From Bacillota bacterium (lineage in GTDB: Bacteria > Bacillota > Clostridia > Peptostreptococcales > Anaerovoracaceae): a stretch of 45,633 nucleotides of DNA. Positions 18,483-28,483 of the stretch are shown piece by piece. Position 1 is the stretch's first letter. Each line of letters starts with the position of its first letter. The position numbers were made by a program, and so were the translations under genes. The stretch covers positions 1-45,633 of the forward strand of contig JAFRIQ010000057.1 in assembly GCA_017432725.1 (NCBI GenBank). The letters run 5' to 3'. The notes under the pieces are model-generated. The model saw nothing but the letters and a program-made list of their open reading frames with translations, searched no databases and had not been told where the DNA came from.

Positions 18483-18494
18483 CTAATAACGATG

Positions 18495-19304
18495 TTAGTC
18501 TATAAATACTACTTCCAGGGTATATCCCCAGGCCGCCTTGTTGACGAGGGGCTGATAGATCTCGAATACCGTCATCTGAGCGAATCTGTCGGCCTGCTCG
18601 GCGATATTCTCTTTTGTGAGTTTGGCTACCATCTTCTCCTGTGCTGCAGTCTGTACCTCGGCCATCTGTTCCGGAGTGAGTTTGAGCTCTCCGAAACTCA
18701 GAAGTCCGTTTTCAGTTTCTCCGAACTCTATATCGCTGCTCTGGATGTTCACAGGCTCAAGCTGCGCGTGAGGTATCTTCATGGTCAGTTTTCTGTTTTC
18801 CTTATCCACTTCAAAGCTCGATACGTTCAGCCTGCTGAGATCCACGGTGTACACCGCGGTACCGTTGTATGTGATGCTCTTGGTCTTGCTGAAAATAGAC
18901 AGATCGCCAAGACCAGCAGACGTTATGGTAGCGACGTCAGATACTTTGTATGTGAGGACCTGTACCTTCTTAAGCTGTGATCCGTCTCCAAGAACGACTT
19001 CAGCAAAATCTGCTGCTGTATATCCGAAGAATCCGTAGTTTTCCAGAGTAAGGTCCTGATTCTCCACGGCTTCTTCCCTTTTGAACAGGTTCTTGAGTTT
19101 GTAATTGTTCATGCTGAACTTTGGAAGTATGAGCAGCATGATCGCAAGAATGAGAAGCGTAGGCACTATAAGTTTGCCGAAAATGACTTTGAGGAAGTCT
19201 TTTCCGACAGAACCGCGGGCGCCCTTCTTTGCGCCTTCCATGGCAGCTTTCTCAACTTTTTCGAGAAGAGCCTTTTCGTCGAATTCTCTGTTTTCTTTTT
19301 CCAT
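18495..19304 (-). CDS. DUF4230 membrane protein
   Basis: 269 aa. A charged cytoplasmic N-terminus (1-42) precedes a single membrane helix (about 43-61, LIVPTLLILAIMLLILP). An extracytoplasmic domain follows with LTYKVSDVATITSAG, YNGTAVYTVDLSRLNV and KLTMKIPHAQLEPVNI, the pattern of DUF4230. The family has no established reaction; it is commonly an exported single-pass protein in Bacillota. AAGGGA precedes the ATG. The gene stands alone between its own terminator and the terminator of enolase. Its upstream region has an unusual promoter-like sequence. Confidence 0.8.
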   Translation of the reverse strand: MEKENREFDEKALLEKVEKAAMEGAKKGARGSVGKDFLKVIFGKLIVPTLLILAIMLLILPKFSMNNYKLKNLFKREEAVENQDLTLENYGFFGYTAADFAEVVLGDGSQLKKVQVLTYKVSDVATITSAGLGDLSIFSKTKSITYNGTAVYTVDLSRLNVSSFEVDKENRKLTMKIPHAQLEPVNIQSSDIEFGETENGLLSFGELKLTPEQMAEVQTAAQEKMVAKLTKENIAEQADRFAQMTVFEIYQPLVNKAAWGYTLEVVFID

Positions 19305-19455
19305 AATGATTCCCTTTTATATCCCTATATCCTTGGGCGTATCCAATGTATACGTCCATGATGATTATATACTACCTACTTCGTCAATAATATGTATTTT
19401 TTAAGGAGAATTAAGGGTCTAAGGCATCGATGATAAAGAAATAACACTATGCATT

Positions 19456-19489
19456 AAAAAACCGCTGCCTGCTTTAAACAGACAGCGGC
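19456..19489 (-). terminator. Terminator after enolase
   Basis: On the minus strand CCGCTG(T)CTG pairs with CAG(G)CAGCGG around a TTTAAAG loop and is followed by TTTTTT. It lies about 20 bp beyond the enolase stop codon. Confidence 0.85.
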
Positions 19490-19508
19490 ATATGTTTCGT
19501 ATCAGATT

Positions 19509-20846
<1,338 letters not shown>

Positions 20847-20858
20847 TCACCTCTTTTG

Positions 20859-20887
20859 ATTATATCACATAGCGCCATCAAATGAAC
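20859..20887 (-). promoter_or_regulatory. Promoter of enolase
   Basis: On the minus strand TATAAT (20859-20864) is preceded directly by TGTGA, forming an extended -10. GTTCAT (20882-20887) lies 17 bp further upstream as a weak -35. The 16-mer at 20854-20869 is identical to the one at the mscS promoter. Confidence 0.6.
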
Positions 20888-20890
20888 GAA

Positions 20891-20914
20891 TAAAAAAGGC
20901 AGCAAACGCTGCCT
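20891..20914 (-). terminator. Terminator of the ABC importer operon
   Basis: The stem AGGCAGC/GCTGCCT with a 4-nt loop lies 9 bp after the last ABC gene and is followed by TTTTTTA on the minus strand. Confidence 0.88.
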
Positions 20915-20922
20915 GTGATAAT

Positions 20923-21681
20923 TCAGTTCCCTATGCCTGCAGATTCTATGAGAAGATCCGACGCGGCAAGAAGAGCTTTGGTATAATCGTTTTCAGGATG
21001 GTTGTACACTTTGTCGATATATCCTTGTTCCAAGACCTTTCCTCTCCTCATGACGAGAACGTAATCGCAGAGCTGATAAACTACGTTGAGATCGTGGCTT
21101 ATGAAAAGATAACTGAAATTGTACTTCTTCCTGAGCTTTGCGAGAAGTTCAAGTATCTGAGCCTGGATAGTCACGTCGAGAGCCGATACGGGTTCGTCCA
21201 GTATGACCAGTTCCGGTTTGGAGATCATAGCTGCCGCTATACATACCCTCTGTCTCTGCCCTCCGGAAAGTTCACCGGGCTTGGACTTGGCAAGATCGGG
21301 GCTCAGTCCTACGGCATCGATCACTTCTGCGACCGTATCCAACCTTTCCTTTTTGCTCATTCCCCCTCTGATGATAAGAGGCTCTTCGAGTATCCTTTCC
21401 ACCGTCATGGATGGATTGAGGGCAGAAGTCGAATCCTGGAATACCATCTGCGGTCTCTCAGTATTCAGAGTGATGCTTCCGGTATAGTCGATGACGCCCA
21501 GTATACATTTGGCAAGAGTCGATTTACCGGAACCACTCTCGCCTACCAGGCCCACTATCTGTCCTTTGAGCATCTCAAAACTGACGGAGTCAAGGACCGG
21601 TTTCGCGACCTTCCTGACACCGACCGTTTCATAATAGGTGTTGCTCACGTTATCCACTTTTAATATGAGTTTCGGGGGCAT
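20923..21681 (-). CDS. Opp/Dpp-type ABC transporter ATP-binding protein (second ATPase)
   Basis: 252 aa. It is one of two ATPases powering the importer. Walker A GESGSGKST is near residues 50-58. The Q-loop, signature LSGGQRQRV, Walker B LVILDEP and H-loop ISHD are all intact. It lacks the C-terminal oligopeptide-transporter extension with its Fe-S cysteines seen in some OppD/OppF proteins. The start ATG abuts the stop of the first ATPase gene, with no base between, which implies tight co-expression. It corresponds to OppF/DppF/NikE; substrate specificity cannot be read from the ATPase. Confidence 0.93.
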   Translation of the reverse strand: MPPKLILKVDNVSNTYYETVGVRKVAKPVLDSVSFEMLKGQIVGLVGESGSGKSTLAKCILGVIDYTGSITLNTERPQMVFQDSTSALNPSMTVERILEEPLIIRGGMSKKERLDTVAEVIDAVGLSPDLAKSKPGELSGGQRQRVCIAAAMISKPELVILDEPVSALDVTIQAQILELLAKLRKKYNFSYLFISHDLNVVYQLCDYVLVMRRGKVLEQGYIDKVYNHPENDYTKALLAASDLLIESAGIGN

Positions 21682-22476
21682 CTATCTGTATTTCTTCTCT
21701 CTTGTAGGTATGGCGGCTATGAGCTGCTTCGTATATTCGTGCCTGGGATTGTTCCTGATCTGATAGGCAGGTCCGTCCTCGACGATTTTTCCGCCTTTCA
21801 TAACTATTATCCTCGAGCACAGGGCGTTCACGACGGCCAGGTTGTGGGATATCATTATTATCCCTGTTCCCTGTTCCCTGTTTATCCTTTTGAGGAGCTC
21901 CAGTATGTGGGCCTGAGTCGTGACGTCGAGAGCCGTAGTAGGCTCGTCTGCTATGAGGAGCCTGGGTTTCGATATGATAGCGGCCGCTATGCATATCCTC
22001 TGGAGCATGCCTCCGGAAAGCTGATGGGGGTAGCTCTCGTATACGTTTTCCAGGTCGTAAAGGCCTGAATTTTCCATAGCCTCGAAAGCCATCTTCTTTC
22101 TGTCTTCCGGGCTTATCTCGGGGTGGTGTACCATTATGGCTTCCTCGACCTGAGGCCCCACCTTCATTATGGGATCAAGAGCGCTTAAAGGCTCCTGGAA
22201 CACTACGGCCAGGCTCGTGCCCTGCAGGTTTCGTATATTGTCCCTGTCGGTGTCGAGCATCTCTCTTCCGTCCAGTTTGACGGTGCCTTCGTACCTCACG
22301 TCCTTTTTTTTGAGAAGTCCTGAAAGAGACATGGCGGTGACGGTCTTACCGCAGCCTGACTCGCCCACGATACCTATCATCTCCCCTTCGTCCATATGGA
22401 AGGACACACCGTCGACTGCCCATTTGTGGGGGCTGGTGAGGAATTGTACTCTTAAGTCTTTAACGTCGAGCATCAC
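21682..22476 (-). CDS. Opp/Dpp-type ABC transporter ATP-binding protein (first ATPase)
   Basis: 264 aa, OppD/DppD/NikD-like. Walker A is GESGCGKT. The signature is LSGGMLQRI, a variant with Met in place of the usual Gln. Walker B LLIADEP and H-loop ISHN complete it. The pair with the next gene would form a heterodimeric motor on the cytoplasmic side of the two permeases. The ATG overlaps the permease stop by 4 nt (ATGA), a typical translational coupling arrangement. Confidence 0.93.
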   Translation of the reverse strand: MMLDVKDLRVQFLTSPHKWAVDGVSFHMDEGEMIGIVGESGCGKTVTAMSLSGLLKKKDVRYEGTVKLDGREMLDTDRDNIRNLQGTSLAVVFQEPLSALDPIMKVGPQVEEAIMVHHPEISPEDRKKMAFEAMENSGLYDLENVYESYPHQLSGGMLQRICIAAAIISKPRLLIADEPTTALDVTTQAHILELLKRINREQGTGIIMISHNLAVVNALCSRIIVMKGGKIVEDGPAYQIRNNPRHEYTKQLIAAIPTREKKYR

Positions 22477-23297
22477 TTTTTCCCCCTGAGCTGTTCTTTC
22501 TGAAGCCCCTCGCCTAAAAGCGAAAGCCCCATGACCAGAAGCACTATGGCAAGTCCCACGAAAGCTGCATACCAGGGCGCTCCTCCGACGAGGAAACTCT
22601 GAGCTTCATTGAGCATACGTCCGAGAGACGGTTTGTTCGCCGACACCCCTACGCCAAGGAAACTCATGCTCGCTTCTGCGAGCACCGCGTTGTTGAATCC
22701 TATGGTAGCCGCAGGAAGCAGCGTGGAATAAATGTTTGGCAGTATATGTACGAATATTATGCGCAGAGGGCTTGCTCCCATGAGCTTTGCCATCTGCACG
22801 TAGTTGCAGCTCTTCTGCTGCACGAACTGGCTCCTGACTATCCTCGCATAACTTGGTATGAACAGGATGCCGAGGACCCATATTATGTTGAGATCTCCGG
22901 ACCCGAATACGGCTATTATGACCAGAGCCAGCATCACGTTCGGGAAAGCGGTGATGGCGTCGCAAATACGCATGAGTAAATCGTCGAAAAGACCTCCCCT
23001 GTATCCTGCCGCCGCTCCTATCATCGTTCCCGCCAAAAGTCCGATGAGATTGATGCAAAATGAAACTAAAAAAGTAGTTCCGGTGCCTTCGATGACCCTG
23101 GAAAGTATGTCTCTTCCGAAATTATCGGTACCGAAGATATGGGCAAAAGACGGACCTTCAAGCCTTGCCGCGCCATCCATGTAGCCGGAATCGTAAGGTG
23201 TCCAGAACTGCCCTATGAGGATCACTATCAAGATGAATCCCGTTATGAAGATACCGCATTTAAGGTACCAGTTGTCAGACTTTAGGATCTTTTTCAT
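22473..23297 (-). CDS. Opp/Dpp-type ABC transporter permease (second permease)
   Basis: 274 aa, DppC/OppC/NikC-like. A first membrane helix near 12-32 is followed by the short extracytoplasmic segment with HIFGTDNFGRDILSRV, the hallmark of this subfamily. Five more helices and the coupling motif EASMSFLGVGVSANKPSLG near the end complete it. It forms the membrane channel with the first permease. The gene overlaps its neighbours on both sides by 4 nt. Confidence 0.94.
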   Translation of the reverse strand: MKKILKSDNWYLKCGIFITGFILIVILIGQFWTPYDSGYMDGAARLEGPSFAHIFGTDNFGRDILSRVIEGTGTTFLVSFCINLIGLLAGTMIGAAAGYRGGLFDDLLMRICDAITAFPNVMLALVIIAVFGSGDLNIIWVLGILFIPSYARIVRSQFVQQKSCNYVQMAKLMGASPLRIIFVHILPNIYSTLLPAATIGFNNAVLAEASMSFLGVGVSANKPSLGRMLNEAQSFLVGGAPWYAAFVGLAIVLLVMGLSLLGEGLQKEQLRGKK

Positions 23298-24235
23298 CTG
23301 TTCACCTTTATACGCGGATCTATGAGAGGATAGATCATGTCAGCTATGAAATTAACGATTATGACCCATAGCACCAGAATGACCACTATGGCAAGTACCA
23401 CGGTGAAATCCCTGCTGCTTATGGAAGAAAGCATGAGCCTGCCTATACCCGGGATAGAGAATATCTGTTCGATGATTATGCAGCTTGCAAGCATCTCCGC
23501 CAAAGATACGGCAAGGAACGATATGACAGGAATGATAGCATTGTGAAGAGCATGGTAGTTTACGGCAGCGCCTGTATTCATGCCGCGGCTGAAAGCCGTC
23601 CTGATATAGTCTTTTTCGAGTTCCTCCCCGGTGCGGCTTCTCAGCATCTTTACCGACTGGGATATCTTTGGTATAGCTATGGAAAGAGCCGGGAAAAAGA
23701 GGTATCCGAAAAAGCCCGCAGGGCTTTCCCTGAAGGAAACGTAATATCCCGGTGTGAACAGATGGAAAACGAGACCGAAGAGACAGGTCAGAAGTATACC
23801 GATGAAAAACGGCGGTATAGACATCACGATCTGATTGACGACAGTCATGGCCCTGTCTACGGCAGGGCTTTTGAGCCTGACCTGGTAGAGTCCTATGGTG
23901 ATGGAAAGAACGCAGGTCATGACGAAAGCCATGAGGGTGAGGGCTACAGTGACTCCCAGTTTGGGGATCACCATATCCGAGACCGGCAGCTTGTAACTGT
24001 AGGAAATTCCCATATCTCCGCGCAGAAAATTGCCCGCCCATTCAAGGTAGCGGGTCATGACAGGCCTGTTGAAGCCCAGTTCCTCACGAAGCTGAGCCAC
24101 CTTTTCCGGGGTAGCTTCAGCTCCGAGCATTCTGGCTACGGGATCCCCTATGACCTGAAATGCACAGAATGTCAGAAAAGACACTAGTATAACTGTGATT
24201 ATCAGGTTTGTAAGCTTTTTAGCTGCGAATTTCAT
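23294..24235 (-). CDS. Opp/Dpp-type ABC transporter permease (first permease)
   Basis: 313 aa, DppB/OppB/NikB-like. The N-terminal helix (about 10-30) is followed by DPVARMLGAEATPEKVAQLREELG, the family's typical extracytoplasmic stretch (shown in parts: DPVARMLGAEATPEKV). The remaining helices end with EQIFSIPGIGRLMLSSISSRD, the coupling segment to the ATPase. It lies 11 nt downstream of the binding protein gene. Together the five genes give a complete importer for peptides, nickel chelates or similar small ligands. Confidence 0.94.
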   Translation of the reverse strand: MKFAAKKLTNLIITVILVSFLTFCAFQVIGDPVARMLGAEATPEKVAQLREELGFNRPVMTRYLEWAGNFLRGDMGISYSYKLPVSDMVIPKLGVTVALTLMAFVMTCVLSITIGLYQVRLKSPAVDRAMTVVNQIVMSIPPFFIGILLTCLFGLVFHLFTPGYYVSFRESPAGFFGYLFFPALSIAIPKISQSVKMLRSRTGEELEKDYIRTAFSRGMNTGAAVNYHALHNAIIPVISFLAVSLAEMLASCIIIEQIFSIPGIGRLMLSSISSRDFTVVLAIVVILVLWVIIVNFIADMIYPLIDPRIKVNR

Positions 24236-24246
24236 CGATCCTTATT

Positions 24247-25758
24247 TTAGTAATGGATAGTGGAAAAATCTATTCTGTAGAGAGGATAGAACACATAACC
24301 TGAAAGGTCCTTGTTTATAGCCACTATCTCGGCTATGTCCTGGATGTATGCGTTTGCTGCATCCTCGGCAAGTATGCGGGCTGCATCTTTATACAGCTGC
24401 GTCCTTACAGCGTCGTCCGTCTCAGCGGTGGCCTTGGATATGAGTTCATCGTACTTAGGATCTGAGAATCCTATCATATTCTTTCCGCTTGTTGAGACCC
24501 AGCGGGATAGAAGAGCGTTTGCCGTAATGGTGGAAGCGTCGAATCCGCAGACCGTGGAATCGAAATCCCTGCCCTGGTATACGTCTGTGAGCCAGCTGTT
24601 CCATTCTACTTCTTTAAGTTCCGCATCGATACCGGCAGCTTTGAGCTGCTGAACTATAACCTGCCCCGCATTGACGTGGGGAGTATAGTTGGAAGGAACG
24701 GTCACCGACATGGAAAAACCGTTCGGATATCCGGCTTCAGCAAGAAGCTCTTTGGCTTTTTCCACGCTGTGCGGATACATATCCACGAGGTCTTCGTCGA
24801 AATACTTCGTGAACTTCGGATAAATGGACGTTCCGAGTTTGCTTCCGTGACCGTTGGCTGTGAGATCGAGTATCTCATCCACGTCTATAGCATAGCAAAT
24901 AGCCTGTCTTACTCTGACGTCATCGAAAGGCTTTCTCGCGTTGTTTAGATAAAGAGCCTGTACCAGATTCATGGTATCTTCGAGGAAATCGTACTTCTTT
25001 TCATCGAGTCCCGCGATCTGATCGGGGGTAAGGTGCGCTGTAACATCGATGGCTCCTGCGTTTATCGCAGCTACGAGAGCGGACGCATCCTCATATATCT
25101 TGCAGGTGACTTTATCAACGCTTGCCTTGTTTCCCCAGTAATCGCCAAACTTTTCGAATACGATGTTTTCCTGGACACTTCTTGATACGAACTTATACGG
25201 TCCCGTACCGACGGGCTGCGTTGCAGCCTGATCGGAATAGCCTTCCGGGATTATATACACCAGTGAAACGTAGGCGAGGAAATCGTTATTCGCCGCGGAA
25301 AGTTTCATGACTATATTGTTACCTTCGCTTTCGACGGTCAGCCCTTCGAATATCTTCGGAAGACTCGAATCTACCGTGATATCAGAACAGGTTTTGAACG
25401 AATAGAGAACGTCCTGGACGGTGAGTTCTTTTCCGTTGTGGAATTTAACTCCGCTCCTTAAGGGGAAAGTATACACCTTTCCATCTTCGGATATGATGCA
25501 GTCTTCTGCGACCGCAGGGATGAAATCTCCGGAGGGAGCCACTTTGTAAAGCCCTTCGTAGACGTTGGTCATTATCTCTTTCGTTCCGGCAGCTGTCATC
25601 TGATAAGGATTGAGGCTGTCGCCGAGATCCTGGGATATGCCCACTACTATTTCATTGTTTGTTTTTCTGTCTCCTTTTCTGTCACCGCCGCAGGCACAAA
25701 GGCTAACGGTCAGCAAAACGGCAAGAAAAAGAGCGACTGTCTTTTTGAACATTTTCAA
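24247..25758 (-). CDS. ABC transporter substrate-binding lipoprotein, family 5
   Basis: 503 aa. The lipoprotein signal peptide has lipobox LCAC with Cys23. The mature protein matches SBP_bac_5: NEIVVGISQDLGDSLNPYQ at the start, TFPLRSGVKFHNGKELTVQD near residue 95, then VGTGPYKF and RQAICYAIDVDEI. It is tethered to the outer membrane face and delivers ligand to the permeases. The family covers di- and oligopeptides, nickel, opine metallophores and haem, and the sequence alone does not decide among them. The divergent G3E metallochaperone-type GTPase makes a metal-related ligand worth testing. It is the first gene of the five-gene operon. Confidence 0.92.
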   Translation of the reverse strand: MKMFKKTVALFLAVLLTVSLCACGGDRKGDRKTNNEIVVGISQDLGDSLNPYQMTAAGTKEIMTNVYEGLYKVAPSGDFIPAVAEDCIISEDGKVYTFPLRSGVKFHNGKELTVQDVLYSFKTCSDITVDSSLPKIFEGLTVESEGNNIVMKLSAANNDFLAYVSLVYIIPEGYSDQAATQPVGTGPYKFVSRSVQENIVFEKFGDYWGNKASVDKVTCKIYEDASALVAAINAGAIDVTAHLTPDQIAGLDEKKYDFLEDTMNLVQALYLNNARKPFDDVRVRQAICYAIDVDEILDLTANGHGSKLGTSIYPKFTKYFDEDLVDMYPHSVEKAKELLAEAGYPNGFSMSVTVPSNYTPHVNAGQVIVQQLKAAGIDAELKEVEWNSWLTDVYQGRDFDSTVCGFDASTITANALLSRWVSTSGKNMIGFSDPKYDELISKATAETDDAVRTQLYKDAARILAEDAANAYIQDIAEIVAINKDLSGYVFYPLYRIDFSTIHY

Positions 25759-25790
25759 ATCTCCACATATATGTATTTTATTTTGACATG

Positions 25791-25799
25791 ATATAATAC
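25791..25799 (+). promoter_or_regulatory. Extended -10 element upstream of the G3E GTPase
   Basis: TGATATAAT sits 95 bp before the GTPase start codon on the plus strand, in the 135-bp divergent region shared with the ABC operon. The spacing to the adjacent TTGACA is only 3 bp, so that hexamer cannot be its -35. This is the same extended -10 form seen at several other promoters in the window. Confidence 0.35.
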
Positions 25800-25893
25800 C
25801 ACAAAATGATAATCAGTTCATAATCTTATGACAAATTAGCAAATAATTGCTGTTATCATTTAAATACATTCTGAACTTAGGGAAGGAAAACAA

Positions 25894-26952
25894 ATGAAAA
25901 AATTCGCAGTTTTCTCCGGATTCCTCGGATCCGGAAAAACCACCACCATGATGGCTCTGACAAAGTATTATACGGAAAATCATGCAAAAGCAGCTATGAT
26001 CTCCAATGACCTCGGACACGGAGTAAGCCTGGTTGACAACAAGCTTGCCCAGCTTTCAGGCTGCAACGCGACTGAGATAACCGACGACTGTATATGCTAC
26101 GTGAACGAACAGCTTGCAGGAGTGCTCAACTCATATTACGCAGACGGATGCGAGCTGGTAGTATCCGATATCCCAGGATTCGGAGTCGGCGCTCTCGAGC
26201 ACGTTTATCACGGACTGACGGAAAAGTTCCCCGGGCAGTTCGAACTGGCGCCCTTCACCGTCCTCGTGGAGCCGAAAACCATAGATCTTTTAAAGGACGG
26301 ACAGAGCGGGGACCTAAGATATCTTTACGACACTCAGCTTACAGAAGCCGACCTGATAGTTCTCAATAAATGCGACCTCATTGGCGAAGATGAGAAAAAC
26401 GCAAAACTGGCGTGGCTGAACGAGACCTACCCCCTTGCCCAGACGGTAGCGATAAGCGCTGTCACGGGATACGGACTAGAAGATCTGGCTCTTGCCTTAA
26501 GGGACGGTACTGCGTCCATGAGGAAGCCCGACATAGGTTACGGCGGAGAAGAATTCCTCTTCGCCATGAGCAAGATGAGCGAGCTGTACGTCCAATACAT
26601 GGCTACCGTATGCTGCGATGATTTCGACGGCAACGCCTACCTTATGGATATTGCGGAGAGAGTCAAGAACGAAATAAAGGAAACGGGTAACGAAATACCT
26701 CATCTCAAGCTCCTTGCATGGGAACCCGAAGGGGATTACGGGAAAGTCGACCTCCTTGGGACGGATAGAAGTATTGAAGTCACTCACCGGTTCGAACGCC
26801 CTTGCGTAAGTATAGCAGTGCTGCTCAATACGAGCGCGGCGTGCCCCGCTGAAAAACTGGAGGAGATCGTGACGAAAACTGTAAAGGAAATATCCGCAGA
26901 CTATCAGCTGGAGATAACCATACACAAAAAAGAAGCCCTGGCTATGGGCTGA
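25894..26952 (+). CDS. G3E-family GTPase, CobW/UreG/HypB-like
   Basis: 352 aa, plus strand. The GTP-binding motifs are clear: Walker A GFLGSGKTT (9-17), switch-like DCICY (65-69), Walker B SDIPGFG and NKCD near residue 156. The canonical metal-binding CxCC of COG0523 metallochaperones is reduced here to C66-I-C68-Tyr, with Cys57 nearby. The C-terminal half (about 210-352) is a poorly conserved ligand-specific domain. Such proteins use GTP hydrolysis to hand metal or cobalamin to enzymes. GGAAGG precedes the ATG. It is transcribed divergently from the ABC importer, so a shared substrate such as a metal chelate or corrinoid is possible but unproven. Confidence 0.88.
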   Translation: MKKFAVFSGFLGSGKTTTMMALTKYYTENHAKAAMISNDLGHGVSLVDNKLAQLSGCNATEITDDCICYVNEQLAGVLNSYYADGCELVVSDIPGFGVGALEHVYHGLTEKFPGQFELAPFTVLVEPKTIDLLKDGQSGDLRYLYDTQLTEADLIVLNKCDLIGEDEKNAKLAWLNETYPLAQTVAISAVTGYGLEDLALALRDGTASMRKPDIGYGGEEFLFAMSKMSELYVQYMATVCCDDFDGNAYLMDIAERVKNEIKETGNEIPHLKLLAWEPEGDYGKVDLLGTDRSIEVTHRFERPCVSIAVLLNTSAACPAEKLEEIVTKTVKEISADYQLEITIHKKEALAMG

Positions 26953-26956
26953 AGAA

Positions 26957-26986
26957 AAAACAAAGCCCGGGATCTCCCGGGCTTTG
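26957..26986. terminator. Bidirectional terminator between the G3E GTPase and pilT genes
   Basis: A perfect 12-bp stem (CAAAGCCCGGGA) lies at 26961-26986 with a very short loop. It has TTTTTT after it on the minus strand and a looser T-rich tail on the plus strand. It lies between two convergent genes and can serve both. Confidence 0.88.
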
Positions 26987-26997
26987 TTGTCGTTCAT

Positions 26998-28056
26998 CTA
27001 TCTTTCTATCCTTCTTCTGATCTGTTCAGGATTAGTCGCATAAGCCACCGCAGTTTCAGCAGTGATACGCCCTGCCTTCCACAGTTCGTAAATCGACTGA
27101 TCCATGCTGACCATACCCTCCGCAGCGCCGGAGGCTATAACGTTGTCTATCTGATGGGTCTTTCCCTCTCTTATGAGGTTCTTGACTGCATTGGTCATAT
27201 GCATTATCTCAAAAGCAGGTACTCTTCCCCCGTCCGCTGCCGGAAGCAGCTGCTGGCAGACAACCGTCTGCAGGACTCCTCCAAGCTGTATCCTTATCTG
27301 GCTCTGCTGCTCGGAGGGGAAAGTATCTATGATCCTGTCTATGGTATTGACCGCGTCTTTTGTGTGAAGTGTAGCAAGAAGCAGATGTCCCGTCTCAGCG
27401 GCTGTCATAGCCGTACTGATGGTCTCCTTGTCACGCATCTCCCCCAGCTGTATAACGTCCGGGGCCTGCCTGAGGCATGCTCTGAGTCCGGAAAGCGCAT
27501 CGCTGGTATCTATTGCTATCTCCCTTTGGGAAACGATGCTCTTGTTGTTTCTGTGCAGGAACTCTATGGGGTCTTCCAGGGTGATGATGTGGCAATCCCT
27601 GTTTTTGTTTATCTCTTCTATTATGCAGGCAAGAGTGGTGGATTTACCGCTCCCCGCCGTGCCGGTGACGAGGACCATGCCGTTCTTGAGTTTGGATAGA
27701 TCTACAACGGCTTCCGGTATCCCTATCTCTCTCCAGTCCGGTATCTCGAAATGAACGATCCTTATGACGCTGGCCATGGAACCGCGCTGTCTGTAGGTGT
27801 TGACCCTGAACCTTGCCAGGCCGCCCACCGCAAAGGAGAAGTCGTCGTCTCCGCATTCAAGATAATGAGACATATCGCGTCCGGCTTTCGTATATATGTC
27901 CTCTATGAGAGCCGCTACCGCATCCGGCATAAGTTTCTGTTCGTCATAATAGAGCAGAGCGCCGTCCTTTTTTGCGGACAGCGGAGTGCCTGAAACGATG
28001 AAGATATCCGATGCTCCTTCTTCTGTTGCCCATTTCAAATAATCAAGTAGTTCCAT
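26998..28056 (-). CDS. pilT: PilT-like type IV pilus ATPase
   Basis: 352 aa. The GspE/PilT secretion ATPase core is complete: Walker A GTAGSGKSTT, Asp box ITLEDPIEF, Walker B LGEMRDKETI and the His box HLLLATLHT. The N-terminal ASDIFIVSGTPLS matches the PilT N-domain better than PilB. PilT normally powers pilus retraction. Here no PilB extension ATPase is present in the window, so this motor may drive both directions, or PilB may be elsewhere. The ATG at 28056 is chosen for its AGAGGAA site; a longer frame to 28149 would overlap the upstream gene. Last gene of the c-di-GMP/pilus operon. Confidence 0.92.
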   Translation of the reverse strand: MELLDYLKWATEEGASDIFIVSGTPLSAKKDGALLYYDEQKLMPDAVAALIEDIYTKAGRDMSHYLECGDDDFSFAVGGLARFRVNTYRQRGSMASVIRIVHFEIPDWREIGIPEAVVDLSKLKNGMVLVTGTAGSGKSTTLACIIEEINKNRDCHIITLEDPIEFLHRNNKSIVSQREIAIDTSDALSGLRACLRQAPDVIQLGEMRDKETISTAMTAAETGHLLLATLHTKDAVNTIDRIIDTFPSEQQSQIRIQLGGVLQTVVCQQLLPAADGGRVPAFEIMHMTNAVKNLIREGKTHQIDNVIASGAAEGMVSMDQSIYELWKAGRITAETAVAYATNPEQIRRRIER

Positions 28057-28066
28057 ATAATTTCCT

Positions 28067-28483
28067 CTATTCCTGATCCTGCCAGACAGGAATATCCATA
28101 TCCGGCTCCCAATCGTAAGTGCTGACTGCCTGCCACTGCAGGACTTCATATTCTGTCCCCTCTACCCTGACTCTGACTTTCAGAGCCTGCGTATCTGAAA
28201 CAGTACATACGTATTCATAAACTCCCCCTTCGGATGTAACTCCTTCGGGTACTGAACCTCTCCTCAGCTCTGCGAGCACTTTGTTTGCCTCGCAGTCCGC
28301 ATCGTAATATGCGGTCAGTGCCTTGGCGTTTTCTTCCGCTATCCTGTGATCCGCCGAAACGGTGCTCAGAGAAAGCAGTGCGAAAACCGTCAGGCAAAGC
28401 ACGCAGAATATGACCAGCAGAGAAGACGCTCCCGTTATGGCCGGGAAGGAGTTTTCATTCTTTTCTCTCATCTCTTCCATCAT
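28067..28483 (-). CDS. Small single-pass membrane protein of the pilus cluster
   Basis: About 138 aa. One hydrophobic segment near the N-terminus (GASSLLVIFCVLCLTVFALLSLS) follows a short polar start. A soluble domain comes next with AKALTAYYDADCEANKVLAELR and WQAVSTYDW. There is no prepilin cleavage motif with Glu at position 5. It resembles the minor-pilin or PilX/assembly proteins of Clostridia pilus loci, but I cannot assign a family. The start lies in ATGATGG overlapping the pseudopilin stop, with GGAGGAAG upstream. Its place between the pseudopilin and pilT genes points to a role in the pilus. Confidence 0.7.
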   Translation of the reverse strand: MMEEMREKNENSFPAITGASSLLVIFCVLCLTVFALLSLSTVSADHRIAEENAKALTAYYDADCEANKVLAELRRGSVPEGVTSEGGVYEYVCTVSDTQALKVRVRVEGTEYEVLQWQAVSTYDWEPDMDIPVWQDQE

